Below, one piece after another: positions 8,397 to 19,545 of a DNA stretch of 22,667 nt. The notes under the pieces are model-generated. The model saw only the letters and a program-made list of their open reading frames with translations. It was not told the origin of the DNA and searched no databases. The translations under genes and the position numbers were made by a program. Source of the DNA: Intoshia linei (taxonomy: Eukaryota; Orthonectida; Rhopaluridae); NCBI GenBank assembly GCA_001642005.1, contig LWCA01000585.1, positions 1 to 22,667 of the forward strand, in the 5' to 3' direction. The stretch's first letter is position 1; each line of letters opens with the position of its first letter.

Positions 8397-10353
8397 TCAA
8401 GATTTATACATTTGCTTTTCTTCGTGCCTGTTGGAGGATTTTTTATGAGGAGATTTAATTTTATCTTTACGAGCTGAGAGAACATGTTTTGAAATATCAC
8501 GTCTAATGCGCTCATGTTTAGAAGGTTCATGTTTTGAATGTTCAGTTTTTTCTGTTTTATAGTTTTTTTCGCTTTTAGATGAAATCTTCCGTTTCTCACT
8601 TTTATCTTCTTTTGATTTTATTAATTGTTCAATTTTTGGTTTATCTTCCCGTTTGGGTAGTTTGTTTTTTCTTTCAGGAGATTTACTAGATTGTCTTCTT
8701 TTAGATCTTTTAGCTTTATCTTTTTTAACACAAACTACAGAAGACGAAATTTTTCGATTGATAGACGTTTCGCTCTTTCTTTTTTTGTGACCAAGACTTG
8801 AATCTTTACTCTTGGTAGAAATTCTCAAGTTTTTATCATTATCTATTTTAACCTTTTCTCCCAATCTATCATAAACACTAGCAGTATGAGCAACTGGAGA
8901 TGCAATGGTACTATTTTTGGTAATTTTAATGCTATTCAAGTTTTTATCAGATTTTTTTTCCTTTTTATTTTTAACATTATTTACTTCCACCTGATGAATT
9001 TCAAGATTTACAGTTGGTTTTTGTTTTTCCAATTTCTGAAACAATTTCAAGTCATTTTTATCAATTTCTTTGGGTTTAAAGTGAATTTTAGACACGTTCG
9101 ATACTTTTTCATTTTCTGAGCATTTAATGTTCTCTGGGAATTTTGTTTTATCCAGTTTTATAACATTAATTTCAAGTTTCTGAGGTTTGGGTGGATTGAC
9201 AGGTTTCAAATTCACAATATCATTTTTTTTGCTATACTTGGAAAGAGATTTTCCAGATACATTGATTTTTATCGATCTGGAATTATTTGAGGTTATAGGT
9301 TTACGTTTAAAAACATCATATTCTTCGTTTTTATGCTTTTTATCATCTTTTAATCGAATGTGTTCAGAGTGCGAATTAGAATCCTTGTCATTTTTATCAG
9401 AATTTCGTCTTTTTTTTAAATTTTTTTCATCATGACTTCTTTTTGATTCCTTAGCTTTGCTTTTATTGTTCATTTCTGAGTCACCATTAATACCATTAGT
9501 TAATGACTTTGGTTTTGAACGTTTTTCATAATTTACCAATTCATCATTTTCATTGTTATCAATTTTTGCAGTCTTAATCTCTGTAACACCCTTGAGTTTT
9601 GATTCAATCACGTCAAGTTCATCAACTTTAAGACTCGTTTTTTTCACGTTTTTTGACAGTCGCTTGATTTTAATATCAGCTAGTTTAATAACCTTATCAT
9701 TTTTATCACTTTCTTTTTTTGGTAATTTTACAGAATCCTTGTCGTCGTGTTTAAGAATATTGTCCAACTTTTCTTTGCGTTTTACAGTTTTATCAACTTT
9801 AACTTCTTTGTCAATGCGATAATCTTTACGTTTCATGTTTTTAGTATCTTTTCGATGTCTACTATCATCCTTTGTGTGTTTTTTGTGTCTTTTTTCCTTA
9901 TCCCGTTTTCTATTGTCAGAATCGCTCATAGAATAATCAGAAATTGAATCAGCACTCAACAAGTTGGTCGTCATTTTTCTAGGTATAAATGGTTTACGTG
10001 ACTTTTTCCTCAAAGGAGACGATACGTCTCTACGTCTTCTATCTATTGACGGACTTCGGCTACTAGAATACTCCGAACTGTAACGAGAGTGGCTATACCT
10101 AGAATTACGACGATAACTTCGTCGTCTCGAATAAGATCTTGACCTATCTCTAGAATGCGATTGATCACGTTTCTTGTAAGTATTTCTATCACGGCTTATA
10201 CTCCTAGTATTGACATTTATATTTTTAAATGTTAAATCAAACCTATCCGAAGAATAATAACGACTGCTACATGATCTCCTTTTATATCGATACTTGTCAT
10301 AATAATCATCTCTATATTTATCGGAACGATATCGTCTACCTTCGTTTAAGGGT
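8397..10353 (-). CDS. RBBP6: RS-rich and lysine-rich tail of RBBP6 (last exon)
   Basis: One 1957-nt exon encodes residues 464-1115. It starts PLNEGRRYRSDKYRDDYYDK and runs through dense Arg/Ser/Tyr repeats (DRSRSYSRRRSYRRNSRY) to about residue 577. The remaining 540 residues are mostly Lys, Ser, Asp, Glu and Asn, with many candidate nuclear localisation signals such as HKKRKSE and KRSKRRQSSKSPERK. It has no folded domain that I can see. It resembles the disordered tails of other animal RBBP6 proteins in kind rather than in sequence. Reading starts well upstream of the TTG at 10013, so that codon is internal. The several opposite-strand open frames here are by-products of the biased codons. 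Confidence 0.9.
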
Positions 10354-13300
10354 CTATAATTAAAATAAATTAAATTTTAAATTAACCAAACCTATCGTAT
10401 TTATTTGGTCTAGAATTAGATTTGTAATAAGCATTGTGGTTCGACTGAATTTGTTGAAACGGGTTCACCATTGGCCTAGATTTTAAATCAAATTAATTAT
10501 AAAATATTTTTACCAATTGTACATTTTCGAATAAGCTTGTGGCATCATTCGTTCATAATTCATCATCATACTAAATAAAATGAAAATATATCAAAAAAAT
10601 GTATACTTTTGATTCATGTAATAGTTCATCATATTTGGAGGGCACGTGTTCATCTAAAATTATCATTATAATTCAATTATTGATAATTACATTCAATCAT
10701 TCTCAAATATATACACTACTAATCAAGGCAAATAATCAATATTCCTAAAAAATAGGACCGAAGGTAATGTTTTAAAAAATTAGTAATCTGTTTAGTATAC
10801 ATCAGCGACACTAGTGACACAGTCAAATTAAATAGATTAAATTAAATTAATATAAATCTAAAGAATCTGTTGCAACTTGTAACGTAAAATTTTCAGAATG
10901 CTATAATCACTTTGAGTACAAAGTCCAGAAATGATAAAACTGCAGTAAAAATTAAATTTCAATAATTTATCGATTTCAATCAACCGACAGAGATGAGAAA
11001 GCGACCCGTTTCCTTTGATTCCAAATGAAACTCTAATAAACCCATTAAATAAGTGTTTCCCAACCGTGGGGTTGGTTTCCTACACCACCGGTGGAACATT
11101 GGAAATTTGTTGCACAGTGTAATTATAGTCATTTATCTTGGCTAACATAACTTAAATCATATATTACAGAATTAGCAAAAAAACAATATTAAATCATTTA
11201 AAAATATACGTTTTGAACATATTAGATTTATAGATTTTGCATTGTGGTTGACGTAACCTTTTATGGTTGACTTATTAAATGTAAATGTCATATACCAACA
11301 AGAATTGTATATAATATAGTAGTCTCAACCTTTTTTGAGCCATCGCCCCACAATGAAAAAATTTTCATTATTACAGAATAATTATTGTATTAAAAATATT
11401 TAATAAAAAGTAATCATAGAAATAATAATAAAATAATTTTTTGTGAGTGAGCTGTTGTATCAGCACCAAAAATTTTGACAAAAAAGTTAAGGCAAAATTT
11501 TTTTCAAATAGGCCTGATAGTTTTTAAGAGTGAAAGTGGGACTAGCATAAAAAAAGGTTGGGAAATACTGCATTAAATGGAAAACGCAATTACAATACCG
11601 AAATAGAAAAGATTCAAACTCAAATACTAGCAATTAGTTATATTTAATTTGCATTTTTATCTTTACTATTTAAGAAAAAGCGGACCATGGACCAGAATAG
11701 AAAAGTGGATTATTTTTTTCAAAATTTAAAAATTAAAATTAGTTATATTCAGCTAAAAGTAACTTTCGATATCAAAAAGCGGAACATTTGCACTGAAAAA
11801 TCTTGAAAAAATTTATAAACTAAAAAAATAATTTAAAATGATCATTTCTCCCATGATATTAATCAGTCTGTTTAGAATTTAAAATTTGGAATCTCTGTTT
11901 AACGCTTCTGAAAATAAATTAATTAATAAATTTTAAATTTAATATATGGTTATCATGAAAATATATTTTTCGTCTATAGCAAGGGTGTCAATTATGCGGT
12001 CCTCGGGCCATTTACGGCCCGCGTTATAATATAAATATTTATTTTTTATAACAATTTTTTACACATATTTCTTATTTTACAGTTTTTTCATATAGTTTCA
12101 TATATAGTTATATATATAGTTAGTCATATTAATATACAAATATATACAATTTCATGATTTATTTATTCATTGTTACAATTTTTACACTTATTCCATTTTT
12201 GTTGTTTCATATTTCATATTATGAATTAAAATTATTATAAATTAATTAAATCTGTTAGTTCTAACATAATTTTTTGAGTAAAGATTTTTTTTGTGCGCCC
12301 CACGTAATAATTTTTTTTCACATTTGGCCCACCAAGCAAATTGAGTCTGACACCCCTGGTCTATAGTCATCTCCATCTTATTGTAGTAGAATTTGATCCA
12401 CTTAAAAAAACTAAATTTTGTTAACTCAAATATCAGCTTACATGTATAATTATCAGCAGTTATTTCTTAAACTATTTTAATTAAAACTCTCAATATTGTC
12501 TCCAATGGAAACACGGATTTTTTGTTTTGTGAAAACCCTAGTGTTAACACCCTAGTCTCCATATACTTTAAATATTGCCAACAAAATAATAATTCAATTT
12601 TAATAAAATATATTAAAAGCTAATCAAGCGTTATTAACAATCAATAAATTATTGGATACTAATGCATAGTTTCCAAATTAAGGAATATCCTTAGAAATTT
12701 GCAATTACAAACATTGCTAAAATAGGATCAACTTTTAGTAACGTATAATTCGACTGATTTTAATTTACACAATGTGAATTTAAATAAGGATAAAATAGTA
12801 CCATATACGGAACAGGAGTATTGGTAACGTTTGGTATTTTACTAAAGAAATGTATAAAATAAAATGCAAAGGTAAATTTACTTATTTTTAACGTCTGATT
12901 TACTAGACAAAGTGGATATGGAGCTGTTATCTTTGTCCTTTTCTAGTTTAATGTTTCCTATATTTTTCAAATCTTTAATATCATCACTGTTGATCGAGTC
13001 GTTTCGTGGGGTCAATGATTTTAAGCTTTCCTGGTCAGCAAATACTTTATTCGAGATGCTTTTATTTTTTGATTCTACTGTGCGTCGAATTGCTATCACC
13101 GTCATGTCCATTTCCCGCGTAAACGTAGAAACTGCTTGTCTCAATTGTTGATTGGCAATTAAACTATCCGTCAACATTATATCATTGCACGTGCACTTTT
13201 TTTCTTTTATCAGTTTATTTCGTATACCTAATAAAAGTTATAAATTTCTATTTCTGAAACAATGCATATAAATTACAGTTCATATCAATTCAAATATTAA

Positions 13301-16300
13301 TAAAATACAAAAAATTAGGGTATACAAATTAATATTAAAACATACGCTTCGAAATGTCAAATAACAGGAAAAGCTTAAAGAATCCAGTTATTACTAGGCA
13401 TATACTAATAAGGATCGCAAAAATGAGTACATAAATTTATAGAAATGGTTTTAAAAATGCAAAATCCTGTTATCGGTTAATTTAAGACAGCTTACTAGTT
13501 TCATTAGTGTTAACACTATGCGTGTCATATATTTGATATTCAGTGGTTAGAAAATATACAAATGTTATCCCACGCACAGTGTTAAATTGTCATCAAAAAA
13601 TATCAAATATTATTCACAATCTGATAATTCAACCAAAATAAGAAAAAATATATTAATCGCTTTTTTTTGTTTGCAGAGTAAATATGACTAATATTTTTAT
13701 AAATACTAAAAAATATTCCGACAAAACCCAGGATTATACAATAGTCTACGTTAATTTTCAGTTGACTTATTAAATCAATTTAAAAATGCAACTCTTGAGA
13801 TAAATTTAAATCCATTTAGAATCCAGTCAGACGTAGACTTTTCTTAAATAAAATATCACACCCTGGAAGATGCACTGTTAAAAAGAGAAATATATTTACT
13901 AAGTAAACAATCACAATTTACCGTAATTATTAGCTAAATAGTTTAATATTTTCTTAAGTTTAGTTTATAATCTAGAAATATTTTGACAATTAGTTTAACT
14001 TTCCAGTTAAAAAAAATTCATCATACACTACATTAACTCGCTACATAATGAGAAAATAACCAATATTAATTAAGCGAATCAACAAATATATAGTTTATTC
14101 TGCTGATATGCATACTCCATTTCCAAGAACTGTTAATTTTAGGTAGAATTGAATTAAAATTATGATGCACATATCATATGGGTAAACTCCGCTCCAGTAC
14201 TTCTAAGTTTAAATATACATTTAAAATTAATATATAGCATTGTGAAATACTGGAAGGGGATTAAAAAAATACTGTATATAACAGTATTTCCAAATCAAAG
14301 ATTACTAGATATTGCATAAAAAGAAAACTAAATAATTATTAAAGATTGCAAGGGAACTACGACCATTTTGATTATAGGTCTTCTCATGTCCAAAGTTTTT
14401 AATGTTATTTGGCAGTGATTAAGAATATCATTAAAATTGAAGGGCTATGAAAAAATTAAACAATTCATGTTAATGTTAAACTATCTCAACTGACTCACGA
14501 AGACAGGTTTTCATTGTTTTTCAGGTAACAGTAAATATCCAATCTTGAATTTAATGAAATTGATAGCATATCAAAACTTTAAAGCGGAAAACGCAGAGCT
14601 TTTCTTTCGATTAAAATTTTATTGAATCCGATATTTTTTATTTTTAAGTAAATCATCGTAATCCTATCGGCCCGAATCTAGCTACATAATTGGCTTATAT
14701 TGATAGAAGTATATCTATATTTTAAATAGCACACCTTGGTCACAAACTAATTAGACGGTAGCTTGTGCATCAACTACTAAACCATATCTAAGCAAAGTGC
14801 GGCCTTCTTAAAAATTTTTGCTGTCCGCGAGTAAAATTAAAAATAATTTAAATTGAATTAATGCAAAAAGTAGCATTAAACTAAATCTTAGACAACTAAA
14901 AAAAATAAATCTAAAAAAAAAGCAAAATCTCCAAGTATAAATGAAATATGTTAATAATCAACAATAATGATTTAATGTTTTATAAATTCTGACGAATTTG
15001 AGAATTTACTCCATTCAAATACATTTAAAGAGTAAATGTATTGACTTTTTCCTTACAACATTCTTAAACTAGTGAAAATAAGTATAAGGGTTTGTAATAT
15101 TGATTAAAAAAGAAAACGAAGTGAAATGTAAAAATTTTTCTTGGTGGCCAGCCATAAAATAAAATGTGCAGTGTGACCTGTTGCACGAAAAAGGGTGCCC
15201 ATCCCTGAACTAAACCATAATATATAGCAAATCAATTAATTGTAAAAACTCCTTCAATTTTGAAACCATGTATCCATTAGCAAAACCATTCCAATGCAGA
15301 GGAAGGATGCTACTATAATTTTTTACAGCCTACAATTTTCTGTACAATAGAAAGCAGTTAAAATGATAATCAACATTAATAATAAATAAATGTATTAAAT
15401 CAGTTGAATTAACTAATATTTTCCAACGACATGATTAATTTAAGTTTTATCGATTTCAAGAATTTTGTATATATAAAAAGAAGAATGGCCATTTTAATAT
15501 ACTATTGCAAAATTGTCATTACGATTAGTAAGCATACATTATGAAACTGTGCATTTGAATCAAACTTAATTCAACGATTATAACAAAGCAAATTCGCTAA
15601 ATCTATCTAATTAATGGAACAATTACGTAGTGTTTCAAGTAACGTATAATAAGCAAGATAGACGATTTTAAGATGAAAATAAATCAATACACAATTAGAT
15701 AAAAATTCCAAAAGGTGGACAAGTCCAATCAGTTTAATATGCCAATAATAAACCTGATGGAATTGAATACAATAATTATAATTATAAAATTACGTGTCTA
15801 GCAATTACATTGAAATATAACAAATTGGGATTGGACAAATAAAATTGAACAGGAAATTTTATTTTAAAATAAAATATTAATTATTTAAACTAAAAATCTA
15901 AACAGTTGAAATATTTAACATAAATTAAAGAATATTACCAGTTTAACCTGCTAACCAATGAATACATTTTATAATTTTCAAAACAAAAGTTTTGTATAAA
16001 TAATAATAAAAATTTTTTATTTTTACAATGCATATTGCTATTGCAGTGTAAATATTTTTGATTCCATTTCAACCCCTTAAACTCATCTTTGAATTGTATA
16101 AAGATAAAAATGATTTCCTTTATTTCGTATTTTTTTTGTTATTCCAGCCACAATCCAAGTGAGCCATTGGATAAATACACATTGCGCTATCCACACATAT
16201 ATAACAAAAACGAATCATTAAATCAATAAGGATGATAGGTTTTAGATAGCTAAGGAATTTGAATTGATATAAACTGTAAATGGGAAATAATTGAAAAACA

Positions 16301-18098
16301 AACATTCATCGCAGAAACTAACGCCACAGCAGGGCATAATGACCGCCTCGAGTAAAAGATTTTTGCAAATATAGCATAGCAATTCCGCAGGTATTTTTAT
16401 GTCTGGGTTTGGATTCGATGGTCCTTTTATATTGTTTTGTTTTGGCACACGTTCAGCCTGACTATACATGTGAGCTTGTCTAATGAAAAATTAAAAAATT
16501 CATAAAATCCTCTTACAAATCCATAATGTTCACAGCATACTCTCCATGATTGTTTAGCATTGCTCCATATATATTTGAGTCCTTCACAAGTACCATTTGG
16601 TCGGATGGTATTCCAGAAGCCATAGGAACTTTAGGTTTGCCCTAATAGATACATTAATAAATACAAAGCTACAATGTACTATCAAACAGAAAAATAACGT
16701 CATCTGAAGGAATACAAATACATGAAATTTCTGTATTTACAAATCTATACAGAATTGTAAAGAAATACTTTTTTAAAAAAATATAAAATTTAATATCAAT
16801 ATTGTCCAAAAAATGTTGAAATAATTAAATAAAAATCATGATATCTCGTATTGTTATTCCGTGGTAACTACTAATGTATAATAATACTAATTTTGTGTAG
16901 AAAGGTTGATAATATGGTATCGCAAGCAGTCTACTGATTGGACAGATACTTAATAAGTTGTAAAAATAAAATAGACATCAATTAATAATTAAAAAATTAC
17001 AAATGCCGAGTTGGGATTTGGACAATCTTGAATAAAATGCCCTCTTACTCCACATTTGAAGCATATATACGTTGGACCAGGTATTTTTGGAGGAGCGTAT
17101 CTAAAATAAATGTATACAAGATTGTCTTTTAAAAAATTATTACGCCGATTTGTCATAATTAGCGCTGGATTGGTTAATGATGGCCATCACTTTAGCTTCC
17201 TCGTTAGGGTCGATAGTAGAAAAATCTCCAACCTAAAATATCATGTAGTATATGTATAATATGTGTAAATATTATGTATTGGATTTACATTTTTTAATTT
17301 ATTCAGCATCGTCAAACGTTCATTTTCAATATCTTTTTGAGAACGGCTACATTCTTCCACTGATTTTTCCCTAAATGTTATCAAGAAATTTTTAAAAATA
17401 GACATACAAAACCAAACCACCGACTGGAACTCTGGCTACCAAAACTGAAGTGTTTTTCTTTATCCTTGTAGACATTTCAGTATAAACTAAATTAAATTGA
17501 AAACTTACATTATTAAAATGTTAATTATATAGTTTCCACAGTGGGATGTGTTAAACTTATTCGCTAGATACAAAATATTGATTGAAAATTGTGCAATAAG
17601 TTTGAAATAAATTCTAAATCGATCGGTATAAAATTGACTTAAATTTTTCAATAAATTATTTGTATCGCTCATTTCAAAATTTAATTTCAATGCATATTAA
17701 AATTGATATAGGCAAAATGTGAAGCGTAGGTAATTGTTTTTTATCGTTTTAGGTTTGTGTACCTTATTCCTGATAATTCTAAAGTCAAAATCTTAAAATT
17801 ATAATAAAATTCAGATTTAACATGTATTACATTGCATATTCATGACCCAACTGCCATAGTTTTAATAAAAAATAAACAGAATTTGCGAAAACGTTAAAAT
17901 TTGTCAACCATTTTATTAACAAAAAAAATTACCTTGTTTTGTTAAAGCATCGGATATTTGAAGATCAAATCCATTCGTAGCCATTTTTTTTTGGTTCATA
18001 ATCAAGTCCTTTACATTTTCAATAGAAATACTAGCACCATCAAAAGTAATGGATTGATAATCCTTGTTACTTCGAAATTTATAATGTATTTTCGACAT
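8397..18098 (-). CDS. RBBP6: RBBP6/Snama homologue: E3 ubiquitin ligase and pre-mRNA 3'-processing factor, complete, 13 exons
   Basis: Exons in transcript order: 18098-17933, 17486-17408, 17370-17289, 17232-17144, 17100-17001, 16641-16517, 16479-16304, 13227-12882, 12841-12802, 10653-10607, 10570-10514, 10475-10392, 10353-8397. All introns are GT-AG, all phases agree, and the total is 3348 nt (1115 residues). The ATG has G at -3 and an in-frame TAA just upstream (18114-18116). Domains: DWNN ubiquitin-like fold at residues 2-77; zinc knuckle 152-165; RING 249-286; a Met/Asn/Tyr-rich linker around 400-440; an RS-rich segment about 470-577; a Lys/Ser/Asp-rich basic tail to the end. Metazoan RBBP6 and yeast Mpe1 act in the nucleus in mRNA cleavage and polyadenylation, and RBBP6 ubiquitinates substrates such as YB-1. 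Length is near fly Snama and shorter than human RBBP6. Two introns are long (3076 and 2148 nt) and MITE-loaded. Confidence 0.95.
10392..12841 (-). CDS. RBBP6: Small linker exons 9-12 of RBBP6
   Basis: Exons 12841-12802 (KIPNVTNTPVPYM), 10653-10607 (MNTCPPNMMNYYMNQ), 10570-10514 (MMMNYERMMPQAYSKMYN) and 10475-10392 (PMVNPFQQIQSNHN and on). Each has canonical borders, and phases run 2+1, 0, 2+1, 2+1, 2+1 into the last exon. The linker is rich in Met, Asn, Tyr and Pro and is probably disordered. Three of the introns are 36-40 nt. The fourth, 10654-12801, is 2148 nt and holds two hAT MITEs. Confidence 0.85.
11051..11570. mobile_element. hAT-type MITE with 8-bp target duplication
   Basis: Ends aagtgtttcccaacc and (reverse complement) cagtatttcccaacc, 13 of 15 alike. 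It is flanked on both sides by CATTAAAT (11043-11050 and 11571-11578). It is 520 bp long, has no coding potential and lies in intron 9 of RBBP6. An internal agtctcaaccttttttgagc at 11321 looks like the end of another hAT copy, so the element may be composite. Confidence 0.8.
11980..12358. mobile_element. hAT-type MITE with perfect 8-bp target duplication
   Basis: Ends caagggtgtca and (reverse complement) caggggtgtca, 10 of 11 alike. It is flanked by GTCTATAG at 11972-11979 and 12359-12366. It is 379 bp long and non-coding, with the subterminal GGCC-rich block usual for hAT ends. It lies in intron 9 of RBBP6 and is the intact relative of the fragment at 3756. Confidence 0.85.
12882..16479 (-). 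CDS. RBBP6: RING-finger exons 7-8 of RBBP6, split by a 3-kb intron
   Basis: Exon 7 (16479-16304) gives ELLCYICKNLLLEAVIMPCC and FCDE; exon 8 (13227-12882) begins by completing a cysteine codon, then IRNKLIKEKKCTC and SLIANQQLRQAV. The cysteine positions are 249, 252, 264/265, 270, 273, 284 and 286. The family ends its RING with CPTC (C-x2-C); here it is C-x-C. The SLIAN..LRQAV motif after the RING is diagnostic of RBBP6. The intron (13228-16303) splits the codon of the ligand Cys273 and contains a TTAA-flanked MITE and an hAT MITE. The rest of exon 8 is a polar Ser/Asp/Lys linker without a recognised domain. Confidence 0.9.
13514..13581. mobile_element. 68-bp TTAA-flanked piggyBac-like MITE
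   Basis: TTAA at 13510-13513 and 13582-13585 borders ends CACTATGCGTGTCAT and (reverse complement) CACTGTGCGTGGGAT, 12 of 15 alike. TTAA target sites are the mark of piggyBac elements. It is very short and non-coding, in intron 7 of RBBP6. Confidence 0.55.
14783..15207. mobile_element. hAT-type MITE with degenerate left end
   Basis: The right end (reverse complement) is cagggatgggcacccttttt; the left end is catatctaagcaaagtgcgg, which matches the usual cagggatgggcaaagtgcgg class with several changes. Flanks are TACTAAAC (14775-14782) and AACTAAAC (15208-15215), 7 of 8 alike. It is 425 bp long, non-coding, and lies in intron 7 of RBBP6. Confidence 0.65.
17001..17100 (-). CDS. RBBP6: Zinc-knuckle exon 5 of RBBP6
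   Basis: Encodes residues 140-172 with the CCHC pattern C152-x2-C155-x4-H160-x4-C165 (CFKCGVRGHFIQDC), preceded by KIPGPTYI as in the PPPSYT of human RBBP6. The knuckle sits between DWNN and RING, the order found only in this family. It joins exon 4 through a 43-nt intron and exon 6 through a 359-nt intron. Confidence 0.95.
17408..18098 (-). CDS. RBBP6: DWNN domain exons 1-2 of RBBP6
   Basis: Exon 1 (18098-17933) encodes MSKIHYKFRSNKDYQSITFD and continues to DLQISDALTKQ; exon 2 (17486-17408) continues YTEMSTRIKKNTSVLVARVP. This tracks the DWNN consensus (HYKF...TFDG, DLQITNAQT, LIPKNSSVIVRRIP) end to end. The donor of exon 2 is gtatgt at 17407, which keeps phase; a nearer GT (gttttg) would break it. 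The 446-nt first intron (17487-17932) shows nothing else I can name. Confidence 0.95.
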
Positions 18099-18774
18099 GG
18101 CTAAAGTCTGAGGTTATTTGAGTTGAGAGAAATCAAACACTATGTTTAAGTTTGAGAGAAGATAAAATAATTTTACAAATTATTCTCAAAGCTAATGAAT
18201 TGTTTCTATAGATAAAAACGAAATAAACGTTTATATTTTTCATAAATATTTAATGTTCATGGTTACTGTACAAACGTAATAATGATTACTATGGAATTAA
18301 CAATATTTAGTCTACATAAAATGAATGAAATGAAATAGCATGCAACTTGCAATCTGCGTACTTTGTTAAATTATTGATTTGTAAATTTTGTAGATTGTAT
18401 GTTTTGTACTGTAATCTGTTTGCAGCAAGCAGTGCTTAGCTTTAACCAAGTCTGATATTAGTAAATCGTGTTATCATACATATCCTTTGCTTATATAAAA
18501 ATAAATGTCTGTAAACATTTATTGAAAAAACTGACAGTCGCAGGATTTAAAAAACCTAATTTATAATAGTGTTTTCCCCAGGACGTGCTTTTATTTATTT
18601 TTCAGTTTTAGAGTCCTTCGGGGTAAAAAACCCAATTTTCTCTTTTGTTAAAAAAAAAAATCAGCCTAAAAATTTGATAAAAGATATTCTGGATTGTTTT
18701 TAAAATCATAAATGGAAACCTCATAACACAATTTAAATTTTAAACGATTAAAACAAAAAATTTGAAAAAATTAA

Positions 18775-19080
18775 TGGTCCTACAATTAAAAAAATTGTTC
18801 TGATAGAAATTATTCCATTTGATCTAAATACAAAATTTCAACCCCAGAAGTCTATGCATTCCATGTTAAAATTAATTTTTAATATATTATCGATTCTTGT
18901 TTAGTTTAGGCCCATAAAATGAAGTTTAGAAAATGGAACTTTTTTGTTAAATTTTAAATTACGGGCTTAAACTAAACAAAACCCATATTATCGAACGAAT
19001 TAAAATTAAAAATGACAACGTAAAATAATCATCCTACAATTTAAAAAAAAAGTGTGCATTGAACGTCTACACATTTCCAA
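18775..19080 (+). repeat. Dispersed repeat family B, copy 2, with an internal fold-back
   Basis: Matches 3545-3755 at its two ends. In the middle it carries inverted arms at 18899-18913 and 18963-18977 that pair at 14 of 15 positions, separated by 49 nt. The arms are absent from copy 1. Confidence 0.5.
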
Positions 19081-19464
19081 TAAAGAAATATGGGTGGAAA
19101 TCTATATAATATATTCCTTCGAAATTTTTTTCATTGCTGCGCAATTTTTAAATGTCAAATTCTCATTTTCAAAACATTTTGAATAAAATTTAAATAGAAA
19201 CTAAAACAACTTTATAATTTTTATATTTATTACAATTTTTTGCAAATTTGGTATGTTTATAAAGTGAAGATTCGGTTAATTATATGATACATAATTGGTA
19301 TTTTTTCTAGAATTTGTGATATTTATGACAATTTTTAGGATTGCACTATTTTTACTTTATTTTTAATATTATACACATACGGTCTAATAAATAAAAAAAA
19401 TAACAATTTTATTTAAAGTTCTTTACACATACATGTATGTATGTTAACAAAATAAATTTAACGT

Positions 19465-19545
19465 TAAATAATTCACTTTAAATTAAAAAGTAATGTAATA
19501 TGACGGTTCCACGTGTAACAAGTTTAGAACCACTCCAATAAATGA
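19465..19545 (+). repeat. Dispersed repeat family C, partial copy 3
   Basis: Carries aaataattcactttaaatt, atatgacggttccacgtg and aagtttagaaccactcc, the first third of family C. Confidence 0.5.

Larger units (their letters stand above)
13228..16303 (-). other. Long intron 7 of RBBP6
   Basis: This 3076-nt intron lies between the two RING exons. Apart from the MITEs at 13514-13581 and 14783-15207 I see no exon, no long open frame with similarity and no RNA gene; the rest is featureless AT-rich DNA. Confidence 0.6.

Noticed and set aside
8369-8599. Minus-strand open frame of 76 codons in another frame of the RBBP6 end
   Set aside because: It overlaps the well supported RBBP6 frame and has no similarity.
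8886-9947. Several plus-strand open frames of 66-89 codons across the RBBP6 tail
   Set aside because: They are mirror images of the lysine-rich minus-strand exon and consist of Phe/Leu/Ser runs without domains.
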